Part shown: piece by piece, positions 21,444-31,700 of the stretch
Numbering within the stretch: position 1 is the stretch's first letter
Layout: every line of letters starts with the position of its first letter
Source: Saprolegnia diclina VS20
Taxonomy: Eukaryota > Oomycota > Saprolegniomycetes > Saprolegniales > Saprolegniaceae
Assembly: GCF_000281045.1 (NCBI RefSeq)
Contig: NW_008246096.1
Span: 526,497 to 590,496, forward strand
Length of the DNA stretch: 64,000 bases
Direction: 5' to 3'
Made by a program: the position numbers and the translations under genes
The notes under the pieces: model-generated
The model's database searches: none
Told to the model about the DNA's origin: nothing
What the model saw: only the letters and a program-made list of their open reading frames with translations

Positions 21444-21878
21444 GATGATGGGTTCCTGGCTGCTGGAATGAAGGAGGCGACTTGGATTCTGTGGCGATCC
21501 GCGGAAAGATTTGGTCGGCGCCGATTGGTCCACAGCATTTTCCTGTGGATCTTGCTCAAGTGGGTGCACTTGAAGTTTGTAGCCGTCGTTTCAGGAGGAC
21601 CCCCTACGTCACAAACCCAATGTAGTGCAATCAAACACACCCCTACACACATGAAGCCCTGCGGCGTTCGATGCTGTGGTGGTTCTCGGCCTCAGCCATT
21701 TGCAGCACCCCTCTTCTTTGGCTTTCTCGAAGACGAGATCATCTCGATGCAAGATCGCTAGATGACAATGCACCAATCAGCATAGCGCCTTATTTTTAAC
21801 CAATGGAAATGCGCAATGTTTTTGTCCAATCAGTGATGAGATATTGAAGATTGTGCTGCCACCGCAGAAACGAGAAGA
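21444..21878. other. Divergent promoter region, OTC / SEM1
   Basis: ATTGG at 21524-21528 serves the OTC side; three CCAAT boxes at 21773-21777, 21800-21804 and 21826-21830 precede SEM1, flanking an A/T-rich TTATTTTTAA. No gene seen. Confidence 0.5.
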
Positions 21879-22127
21879 ATGAGCTCCAAAGCCCCTGCCG
21901 CGACCCCCGCGCCTGCGCCGACGGCCGCCTCATCCGAGCCCAAGAAGATGATTCACATCGTTGAGGAAGACGACGAGTTCGAAGAGTTCGAGGAGCAGAA
22001 CTGGGGCGCCAAGATGGAAGAGAAGGAGAGCCACATCAAGCTCCAGTGGCAGGACGACTGGGACGTCGACCAGGCCGACGACGACTTCTGCAACCAGTTG
22101 CGCCGCGAGCTTGAAAAGAACGCGTAA
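21879..22127 (+). CDS. SEM1: 26S proteasome lid subunit SEM1/DSS1
   Basis: Single exon, 82 aa. An Ala/Pro-rich head is followed by the two acidic/aromatic ubiquitin-binding stretches of the family: EEDDEFEEFEEQNW and LQWQDDWDVDQADDDF, and the C-terminal helix CNQLRRELEKNA. DSS1/Sem1 stabilises the proteasome lid and also works in TREX-2 and BRCA2/RPA complexes. The tiny size, acidity and C-terminal LRxELEK are diagnostic. Three CCAAT boxes lie 49-106 bp upstream. Confidence 0.95.
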   Translation: MSSKAPAATPAPAPTAASSEPKKMIHIVEEDDEFEEFEEQNWGAKMEEKESHIKLQWQDDWDVDQADDDFCNQLRRELEKNA

Positions 22128-22795
22128 GTCATGAACAGCGTATCGCTGCCCGCGCTCCTCTATAATACATATTCGCTCGTGCGTCTGCCTCGCTCCTCTA
22201 GCGTGTACTGCTCTAGCGTGTACTGCCTTCTCGCTGGCTAGGCTTCCGATCCGCAGCAAGCACGGCCCCGCTCTGGCGCACCAATAGTTACTGCCAGTAC
22301 CTCTGGATACGTGGCAGGCTCGAGTCGCAGGCAAAGACGAACCCGAAGGCTAGGCCTCAAGACTACTACAAGCCCAAATGTGCCTGACACGATGGAAGAA
22401 TCTGTGAGCTGCGCAGCGACTTCCTTGCAGCCTAGGCGCTACTCAGCACACGCAAAGCAACACCATGGAGTCCATCTGACCGCCCACGTCCTCGACTGCG
22501 AGCGATCGATACGATCATCGGGGCGGTTGATGCAATGCACTAGTAGCAACTTGAGGCAACCGTCTTCCTTCGGCGCGCCACGCATATTGAGCAACATCCA
22601 CTCCAGTAAGATAACTTGTAGCGAAGCATGAACCAGCGCAAAGACCGATGGGTCAAGCCGACATGAGCGGCCGGCAGTTGTCCGGAGCGAACTTGCATGT
22701 GGATCTCAGAACTGGCGAGGTGAGCGACTAGCTTCGAAATACGATAACACGTAGTTCGAAGATACTGATTGGAGCAGGCGCGGCAAATTTGGCTC
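22128..22795. other. Intergenic
   Basis: Between SEM1 and the Cys-rich gene. A short near-duplicate, CTAGCGTGTACTGC twice in tandem, lies at about 22198-22226. An ATTGG box at 22768-22772 is 23 bp before the next ATG. No gene recognised. Confidence 0.4.
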
Positions 22796-24904
22796 ATGAG
22801 CGGGTGCCAAGGGTGCTCGACGCGGCCGTGCCATGTCTGCCGCAAGTGTATCTTTCGTCATTGCCAGTGCGGCCTCAAACGCGCACCAGTCTGCGTCGAA
22901 TCACAGGCGTGTCAGTGCGTGACGCTCTCCCGTTGCCGGCGCTGCCATGGGTGCACAGGACGCGCCGCGAGCCATTGCCGCTGCGACGCACACGCCAAGC
23001 ACGAGTGCCTCTGCGAAGAGCTACGTGCGATGGAGACAGACGAGAGAGCTGACGAAGACGAAGCCGAACGGCAGCGCGTCAATTGGCGCCATGCGCTTCC
23101 GACCGTCGCGTCGCACTTGAGCGATCGGAGTGCCACCATGGACTCGCGGCTGTTGTACAAGATGGTGCTGCGCCCAGGTGCAGGCCCGCGCGAGATCCTA
23201 CCACCATCCGGCCGTCGCGGCACGCAGCAAGACACGTATCTTGCGTCCGTCGACCTCGACCCCACGACCGTCCCCCCGACCGTGGCGCTCCGCTCGCACG
23301 CCGATACGATCTTTGCGCGAGGCATGGACAATTTTCAGTACGCTAGCGCCCAGGAGGCGGCCATGCCGTCCGAAGATCTCGTCGATTACGTTGTGCACAC
23401 GGCGAGTCTCAAGGCCGTCGACGTCCCCGAGCTCTGGGGATCGCTCGACGCGTCCGCGGCCATCGTCGCGGCCATTGTCGCCGACGAGTACACGCGACAG
23501 CTCGTCGACGAATACGTGGCAGCAGACCAAACCTTTCCGTTAACGAGTCAGGACGCGCTCGTCGAGTGCATATACGAACTGCTCAATGGCGCCGAGGGCA
23601 GTCCAGATGCATGGGCCGACCTGGCGAGTGGCATCGAGTCGGAGGTGCGTGCCATCTTTGGAGACGACCAGCTCGCGCCGTACGATGTTCCGCAGCTCAT
23701 TGCCACCGCGATGCAGCCACTCAAAGACGCGTCGAGCACCGACGCCGACGACGCCGCCTGGGTAGCGTGGAAGGACGAGCGGGTGCGCGCTGGCCTCGAG
23801 GCGCTGCAAAATGGCGCCATCATGTCGCCCGACGGCATCCACGTCGATACGACCCGCCGGACGCCGTCGTACTGGTTCTGCGTCGCCGTGCCCCACGGGA
23901 AGACGACCGAGAGCCTCTCGTCGGCGCGGTACCCGAGCTACCGTCTCGCGTTTGAAACCAAGCTCGGCCTCGAGCAGCGCATTCGCCTTGTCGAAGACGC
24001 TCAACAGTTGGATGGATCGGCAAGGCCGCCGATGGCGCCAACGCCGACGCTGCCGAGCTCGACCGAGCACCCGTGGCCCGCTGTGCTAAGCCCCGTGCCC
24101 ATGCCATCGACCGCCGACGTCGACCCGTTCCCGCATGTCAAGCAAGTGCTCGCTAAAGTGGCGCTCACAAGGAGGCGCTTGACGCCTGACCAAGCCATGG
24201 CGATCGCCGCGCAGAAAGAACTCGCCCAGCGCAACGCGCGCGAGCAGCCCGATCCGTCACTGTACATACCTCAAACGCAGAATAAGCGCAAAGCAGCGCC
24301 AAAGCGACCCGCCCCCAAGCGGCCCAAACGACCCAAGCCGGTTGTAGCGTCGCCCAACGCGGAGGTGAACCAAGACAACGACGACGCAACGGCTGGCAGC
24401 GACGATGTCACCAATGCCACGGACAACCATGAACCAGACGACGGCGCTCACTTAGAGCAACCGAACACGGAAGCCGTCACTGTGAACACCGAGATACCAG
24501 CTGCGGTCCCAGACCTGGACGCGGCCGCGCGGCGAGAAGCACTGGCCGACGTAGCGAGCCCACAGAGCGATAGCACCGCGCCAAACACGTCTTCAGTGGT
24601 AGCTTTGCTCGTCTTACCAGACGCCAAAGAGCCCACCGATGTCGCGGCCATGGACAACGACAGCGACGATGACGACGAGGAAGACGACGATGCGACCGTC
24701 GAATTTTGGTGTCCCAAGTGCAGCAACGATGTGCTGCATCGGACCAAGGCGTCGCGGCGCTGCGAGTACTTTGTGCGATGGCGGATGCGGAAAATCCAAA
24801 ACGGTAGCGCGCCGCAACTGCTCACGACGATGCACGATTCGCCCGAGACCTTTTTGGCGATCGTCGAAGGCCTGCCGTCGGCGTCGGGCCTCATTTACAT
24901 CTAA
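22796..24904 (+). CDS. Unrecognised 702-aa protein with duplicated N-terminal Cys/His cluster and C-terminal CPKC knuckle
   Basis: Single exon. Starts at the first ATG (22796); the frame upstream opens only with non-ATG codons. Seventeen cysteines lie in the first 75 residues, arranged as two similar units: Cys12-x2-Cys15-x2-Cys18-x3-His22-Cys23-x-Cys25, and Cys47-x2-Cys50-x2-Cys53-x6-His60-Cys61-x-Cys63, each followed by another C-x-C (39/41 and 71/73). This suggests two zinc-binding modules. A helical middle follows, then a basic Pro/Lys-rich nuclear-localisation-like patch (KRKAAPKRPAPKRPKRPKP, about 505), an acidic stretch, and FWCPKCSNDV with a further RRC near residue 640-655. No family recognised; a nuclear nucleic-acid-binding role is only inference. 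Confidence 0.8.
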   Translation: MSGCQGCSTRPCHVCRKCIFRHCQCGLKRAPVCVESQACQCVTLSRCRRCHGCTGRAASHCRCDAHAKHECLCEELRAMETDERADEDEAERQRVNWRHALPTVASHLSDRSATMDSRLLYKMVLRPGAGPREILPPSGRRGTQQDTYLASVDLDPTTVPPTVALRSHADTIFARGMDNFQYASAQEAAMPSEDLVDYVVHTASLKAVDVPELWGSLDASAAIVAAIVADEYTRQLVDEYVAADQTFPLTSQDALVECIYELLNGAEGSPDAWADLASGIESEVRAIFGDDQLAPYDVPQLIATAMQPLKDASSTDADDAAWVAWKDERVRAGLEALQNGAIMSPDGIHVDTTRRTPSYWFCVAVPHGKTTESLSSARYPSYRLAFETKLGLEQRIRLVEDAQQLDGSARPPMAPTPTLPSSTEHPWPAVLSPVPMPSTADVDPFPHVKQVLAKVALTRRRLTPDQAMAIAAQKELAQRNAREQPDPSLYIPQTQNKRKAAPKRPAPKRPKRPKPVVASPNAEVNQDNDDATAGSDDVTNATDNHEPDDGAHLEQPNTEAVTVNTEIPAAVPDLDAAARREALADVASPQSDSTAPNTSSVVALLVLPDAKEPTDVAAMDNDSDDDDEEDDDATVEFWCPKCSNDVLHRTKASRRCEYFVRWRMRKIQNGSAPQLLTTMHDSPETFLAIVEGLPSASGLIYI

Positions 24905-25045
24905 TGACGAGCCAATACACGCTGTGGCAACAAAGCGAGGTGGAGACGTATGACGCAATAGGACGGACGTGCTGCTTAACGATCATCGCATGCATTGCTT
25001 CATCTTGTTCTTCCTGCCTCTATAGATACACACCGTCGCCCAAGT

Positions 25046-25339
25046 TTACTGGCCCGTCTTCTTGCGCTGGAAGATCTGGTGGATGATCGTGCCGAGCTCG
25101 CGGTTGACGTGGCGGATGTCCGACTCGGCCTTCTTGCGAATGCGGCGCTGCCACTTCTTCTCGTGGAACTGGCGCTGGTTGAGCTCCTTGAAGATGCCAT
25201 CCTCTTCCTGGATCGAGTTCATCTCGCGCAGGACGCGGGCGACGCCCTTGCCTTCCACGTTGAACCACAGGCTGCGGGTCTGCATCTTCATGAGGGACGG
25301 CGCGACGCGGCCGACCACGCTCTTGGCTCCGATGTTCAT
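25046..25339 (-). CDS. Mitochondrial ribosomal protein bS21m-like
   Basis: Single exon, 97 aa, starting at ATG 25337-25339. The pattern FNVEGKGVARVLREMNS, EEDGIFKELNQRQFHEKKWQ and RRIRKKAESD matches ribosomal protein S21: beta start, ALRRFKR-like helix, GIxxELxxRxxxEKP loop, and basic helix. The first ~28 residues (MNIGAKSVVGRVAPSLMKMQ) look like a mitochondrial leader. S21 sits on the small subunit platform near the mRNA exit. An upstream in-frame ATG at 25393 would add an Arg-rich segment; 25339 is preferred because the CATCCGGATA element then lies 51 bp upstream, as at other genes. Family call by pattern only. Confidence 0.68.
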   Translation of the reverse strand: MNIGAKSVVGRVAPSLMKMQTRSLWFNVEGKGVARVLREMNSIQEEDGIFKELNQRQFHEKKWQRRIRKKAESDIRHVNRELGTIIHQIFQRKKTGQ

Positions 25340-25390
25340 GCTGCGCGAGGTTTGTTTTCCACCAGTGAACTGCCTTCGCCGCGCGATGGT

Positions 25391-25400
25391 CATCCGGATA
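25391..25400. promoter_or_regulatory. CATCCGGATA element upstream of bS21m
   Basis: 51 bp upstream of the preferred start 25339. A degenerate second copy lies 11 bp further out. Confidence 0.5.
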
Positions 25401-25665
25401 GAATGCCATTTTGTACGGATAACACCGCGCGGCGCGTGCCACTGCACCGAGTGTGCCGAATTTAAAGCCATGCGTGCAGTCACAGTAGCCGACGCACGGT
25501 CTCGCCTTACGTCCGATTGCTGCTCGGCATTCCAAGCCTGTACACACAGACCATGACGCTCGGATTCAATTACCCTTTGTCGCCGCCATATCGGTATTCA
25601 ATACACGCGGGATGAACTACAATGTGGCAGATGCCACGGAAGGATGCCACACTTGGCGGGTCGCG

Positions 25666-25674
25666 TATCCGGAT
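25666..25674. promoter_or_regulatory. TATCCGGAT element upstream of dynein heavy chain
   Basis: 95 bp upstream of ATG 25770. Confidence 0.45.
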
Positions 25675-25769
25675 GAAACGGCGGTCGAGGGTTGAAGCGT
25701 CGCGACGGTTGGTGCGATCTACGTCATTTCGCCGGCCGAACCCAAGCCCGAAGACGACGAAGACGGGGC

Positions 25770-28700
25770 ATGGCCGACGCGGCTCCAGGAGAGGGCGGCA
25801 ACAACAAGAAGGAGGTCCAGCCGGCCAAGTTCATCGAGGCCCGGGTCGCGACGGCCTTTGGCGGCGGCCCCAAGTTCCTCGCCAAGTACGCGACCGAGCC
25901 CAACGAGTATGCTGCTTCCTCGACCTTCGCCATCTCATCCGCGCATTAGGATCTGCATCAAGGAGTTCATCGAGAATGAGGACCTCACGTGCCTCCTCTT
26001 CTCGGGCGACAATGTGATTGCGTCGACCAAGATGCCAGCGACGCTGCCGCGCGGCAAGACGATCGCGTTTGCCAAGATGCACAAGTGCGTTCTCTCAGGG
26101 AAGAACATCTTGACAGACGTGCTCGTGAGTGAGTTGGGCACAAGCTCGATCGAGCACTTGGAGAAGCTCGTCTCGGAAGTCTACCTCCCGCTCTTCTCCA
26201 ACCCGAGCAACCAAGAGGGCTGGGGCGAGGTCGCGTCCAAAGAAGTCGTCGACAAGTTCCACTCGTACATGGCGACTGTCTCGATCATTGCGGGCGCGAC
26301 CAAGGGCGAGACGTGCCTCCCGCTACCGCCCGTCGATGGGAACGCAGCCAATCTCAAGAACAAGATCTCGCTCCTCGAAGGCTCGATCGTGACGTGGACC
26401 AAGCAGATCAAGAACGTCCTCAAGCAAGACCCGGAAGAGCTCTTGAAGCAAGGCATGAACCCGACGCCGGACGCCGAAATTGAGTTTTGGAAGCTCAAGG
26501 CCGCGAATCTCAACTCGATTTTTGAGCAGCTCCAGAGCAAGCGCGTGCGCAAGATTTTGACGGCGCTCGACCGGTCCAAGAGCACGTACTGCACCCCGTT
26601 CGCGCGGCTCTGCAAGGAGGTGTTCACCGCGCGCATTGAGGCCAACGACAACACCAAGTACCTCCGGACGCTCGAGGAGTGGTTCCATCACCTCAACAAC
26701 GACGACGACTTTCTCAACTTGACCGAGCTCTTCAAGCCGATGCTGCACATCATTTTGCTAATTTGGAAAAACTCCAAGCACTACAACACACCGGCGCGGC
26801 TCGTTGTGCTCATTCGCGAGATCTGCAACTCGCTCATCAACCAAGCGCGCGTGTACCTGAGCGGCGAGATGATCTTCGGCCTCATCGACCAAGACTTGGC
26901 GGGCCAGGCCGTCGAGCAGCTCAAGACGACGCTGCAAGTGTGCTCGACGTTCAAAAGCACGTACTTTGACTACAAGGCGACCGCGAACGCCGAGTGTCCC
27001 TCGAACCCGTGGCGCATCCAGAACAACGCGCTCTTTGTGCGGCTGGACTCGTTTCTCGAGCGCTGCCACGACATTCTCGACTTGACGCAGACAATCGTGC
27101 AGTTTACAAAGCTCTCCAAGATGGAGGTCGGCGGTACAAAAGGCAAGACGCTGACCATGAGCGTCCAGCAGATCCACCACGACTTTACCGAGGCCGTCAA
27201 CACGTTCAAGCGTGTCTCGAGTGACATCATGGACGTGGGGGCGACGAAGTTCGACGACAATTTTTACGAGTTTCGGTGCAAAATCAAGGAGCTCGAGCGC
27301 CGCCTCGGGTCGGTGCTCACCCAGGGCTTTGACGACTGCTCGACGGTCTTTGGTCGCTTCAAGCTCCTCGACTCGTTTGAAGGGCTTCTGAACCGACCGA
27401 TTATCCAAGATGAGCTCGAGAAGAAGCACGTGGCGCTCGTCCAGGCGTACGGAATGGACCTCAAGCACGTACAGGAGCTCTTTTTGCACAGCCGGGACGC
27501 GCCACCGATTTCGTGGAACTTGCCGCCGATTGCCGGCGCGCTCACATGGTGCCGCGGCCTCATCGAACGCATCGAGCACCCGATGAAGAAACTCAAGGAG
27601 CTCAACCACAACGTCATGGACCGCGAAGAAGCCAAAGAAGTCTACAAGGTCTACGGCACCGTCCTCGCGTCGCTCCAAGAGTACGAGAACCAAAAGGTGG
27701 AAGAGTGGAGTCGGGACGTTGAGGCGTCGTCGCAGGCCAAGCTCAAGCTCCCGATCCTCGTGCGCAACCCCCACACGCGCATCCTTCGCGTCAATTTCGA
27801 CCCGGCGCTCGAGAAGCTTTTGCGGGAAGTCAAGTACCTCCGGTGCCTCGGCTTGGACGTGCCGCAGTCGGCGCTCTCGATCTCGCAAAAGGAGGAGACG
27901 TTCCGCAAGTACCGCGGCGACCTCATGTACATTGTCGAGCCATACAACTCGATGATCGAGGGCTTACACGCCGTCGAAGAGCCGTTGGTGCGCAAACACA
28001 TTACCAACATTGACGCGAGCGTCGGGCGCGGCATCGAAGATCTCAACTGGAAGAGCAACGGCATCGAGACGTTCATCGAAGACTGCCGCCGCTCCGTCGA
28101 AAGTGCCAACGAGGTGGTTACGAACCTCAAGGAGAGCCTCAGTACGATCGAGCTGACGCTCACAAGCTGGAACCAGCCGCTTCTCGAGCGCCAAGCCAAG
28201 CCGATCGCCGCCAACGAGCACGAGCGGTTGCACAAGAGCTCGATTGCGCAGCGCACGCTCAAGATCCGCGAAGGCGCGGCAGAGATCCACAAGCGACTCA
28301 AGGCATCAAATGCGGGTATTGTGGGCGTCAACTCGGCGCACTGGAAGGCATATGTCGACTACGTCAACAACATTGTCGTCGGCGGCGTCGCCAAAGTCAT
28401 TTGCTCGAGCTTGGAGTTTTTGGCCAAGCAGCTCGAACCGAATCAGACGCCCGCGACGCAGATTGTGAAAGAAGATGAGAAGAAGGGCGCGAAAGAAGGC
28501 AAGGACAGCAAGGACAGCACTGCGTCGCGGCTCCCGATGCTCGAGATCAAGCTCGACTTGATTTCAAACCGCGTCCAGTTCAACCCGTGTCTGACGGAGA
28601 ACAACGGCAAGGGTCTCCGCGACACGATTCAAATGTGGATCAACTCGTTCTTCAACGTCGCGACCGCCGTGAAGCGCCTCGACTCGGACGGCGGCGGCAC

Positions 28701-31700
28701 GTACCTCAAGGAGATGCACTCGGACATGAACATTTGCATGCAGCTCGCGATCATTTCCGAGTACCTCACCGAGAATGAGAACCAGCTCAACGCGTTCAAG
28801 AAGAAGTACGACAACTACGCGTACCTCTGGGAGTCGAGCATGGACGACGTGTTTGCGGCGTTCCTCGAAGGCGCGCAGTACGTCTCGGCGCATGGCGCGA
28901 CGATGCTCAACCTCGAAAAGTTCAACGAAGAAATCACCAAGTACTCGCGCGTCGCCAACGAGATTGCAAACCTCGCGACGCCGACCGACGTGGGCTGGCT
29001 GCGCGTCAACTCGCAGCCGATCAAAACCGCCATGGTCACGTGGGTGAGCAAGTGGGTCTACCAGTACACGACGTACCTCTACAAGCACGTCGTGACGAAG
29101 CTCAGCTCGCTGCACAAGTTTATGGAGGTTGTGCTCAAGGGCCTCGAGGAGGAAGTCGTCGATAAGAACAAGGAGGCGCTCATGCGCGTCATGACGCACA
29201 TTCGCGACGTGCGCAAGCAGATCGACGCGACCAACGAGATGTTTGACCCGCTCCGGCAAGCAGTGCACCTTCTCAAGACCCACGGCGTCAACATTGACGA
29301 CACCAAGATCGCGGACCAGACGATCCAAGACTACCTCGAGGCTGCGCCATTGCAGTGGGAAGGCATTGTCAACAAGACGTTCAAGAAGAAGGAGGAGATC
29401 ATGCCGCTCCAGATCTCCGAGTGCGACAGCATCAAGGTCGCGCTCGACGAGTTTTACAAGGACATGCGCAAGTTCCGCAACGATTTTCGCGCGAACGCGC
29501 CGTTTACGTTTGCGGGTCAGCCCGAAGAGGCGTACAAGATGGTGGACGACTACGCCGTGCGCCTCGCCGAGCGTATCAAGCAAGCCAAGCAGTTCAACGA
29601 GCTGGAGGAGCTCTTTGAGCTCCAAGTGTCCAAGTACCAAGAGACGACCGACACGCTGTATGAGCTCCAGCAGCTCAAAAAGGTCTGGGACATGAAGGAC
29701 ATGGTGCTGCACACGTTCTCCGAGTGGAAGAAGGCGCTGTGGGTCAAGATCGACACCGAGTCGATGGAAGCGTACACGCGCAACGTCACAAAGCAGATGA
29801 AGGCCGAGAGCAACGAGAACCAAATCATCAAGCAGTGGCAGACGTACAAGGACACGGAGCAAATGGTCAAGAACATGGCGACGATTCTGCCGCTCATCAA
29901 CGATTTGCACTCGGAAGCGATGCAAGATCGGCACTGGAAAGCGCTCTCGTCGCTCTGCAAGGTCAAGGCGATTGACCCCAAGGACCCAAAGTTCAGCTTT
30001 GCCGACTTGCTCAAGCTCGAGCTGCATTTGCACGTCGACGACGTCGGGGAGATTGTCGAGACGGCCAACAAGGAGCAAAAGATCGAGAAGAAACTCACGC
30101 TCATCGAAGACCTCTGGCGCCGCCTCACGCTCGACTACGTGCCGCACAAGGACTCGGGCACGTTTGTCATCAAGCCGTCCGAAGAGGTGGTCGAAAGCCT
30201 CGAGAGCAACCAGCTCGAGCTGCAGACGATGGTGGGCATGGGCAAATTCGTCGACTTCTTCAAAGACCGCGTCTTGACGAGCCAGAAGAGCCTCGGCCAC
30301 GTCGAAGAAGTCTTGAAGGAGTGGGTGAGCGTCTCCAAGCAGTGGGCGTCACTCGAAAGCATCTTCTTGAGCTCGCCTGATATCCGCAACCAGCTCCCAG
30401 ACGACACGCGGACGTTCGAGTCGATCGACTCAAACTTCAAGGACCTCATGAAGAATGCGATTCTCGAACCCAACGTCGTGAACGCGTGCTCGGTCGAGAA
30501 CCGGCTCGAGAGCTTAAAGGAGATGACGGCGATGCTCGAGAAGTGCCAAAAGTCGCTCAACGAGTACCTCGACAAGAAGAAGAAGATCTACCCGCGCTTC
30601 TACTTTGTGTCCAACGTTGCGCTCCTCGACATTTTATCCAACGGCAACAACCCCAAGAAGATCATGCCGTTCTTGGGCGACTGCTACGACTCGCTCAACA
30701 ACCTCATCTTTGAGGATGGCAGCCAAAACACGGCCCATACAATGATCGCCAAGGACAAGGAGCACGTCAAACTGCCCAAGATCTTTGTCATGGCGGGTGC
30801 CGTCGAGAGCTGGCTCAACGAACTCACGGAAGCCATGCGCTACTGCATCAAGAAGGAAATGCACGATTCGATCGAGACGGCGGCCAATTGGGACGTCGAG
30901 AAGCCCCGGCACCTCTGGCTTTTCGACTACTCGGCTCAAGTCGTGCTCAACTCGACGCAAATTTACTGGACGGAAGAAACCGAGATGGCGCTCGAAGAGT
31001 TTGAGAACGGCCAAGAAGACTCGGTGAAGCGGTACCTCGCCCTGTGCAACCAGCGCCTGGAACAGCTCATCAATTTGGTGCTGGGCGAGCTCACGAAAAG
31101 CGATCGGTGCAAGATCATTGCACTCATTACGCTCGACGTGCACTCGCGCGACGTGGTGAAAAAGCTCGTGGATGAAAAAGTCGAGGGGCCGCTGAGTTTC
31201 CTCTGGCAGCAGCAACTGCGCTTCATTTGGCGCCAAGAGACCATGGACGTCGACATTCGCATCACCGACTTCCGCTCGAAATACTCGTACGAGTGGATTG
31301 GGAACACGGGTCGCCTCGTCATTACACCGCTCACGGATCGGTGCTACATTACGTTGACGATGGCGCTGCGGCTCTTCCTCGGGGGGGCGCCCGCGGGCCC
31401 CGCCGGGACGGGCAAAACGGAGACGACAAAGGATCTCGCGCGCGCCATGGCGCTCTGCTGCTACGTCTTCAACTGCTCAGACCAGATGAACTACCAAACA
31501 ATGGCCGACATCTTTCGGGGTCTATGTCAAACGGGCACGTGGGGCTGCTTTGACGAGTTCAACCGCATCAACATTGAAGTGCTCTCCGTCGTCGCGACCC
31601 AAGTCAAGTGCGTGCAGGACGCGATCGTTCTCAACGCCGTACCCGCGAACCGTGAAGAAAAGTACCGGCACATTGCCGCGGGGACGCCGCCCGTCGTCGT

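Larger units (their letters stand above)
25340..25769. other. Divergent promoter region, bS21m / dynein heavy chain
   Basis: Contains CATCCGGATA (25391-25400), the near-copy TGTACGGATA (25412-25421) and TATCCGGAT (25666-25674). No gene seen. Confidence 0.45.

Noticed and set aside
22769-22795. Start of the Cys-rich protein at 22769
   Set aside because: That codon is TTG; a nuclear eukaryotic gene should start at the ATG at 22796.
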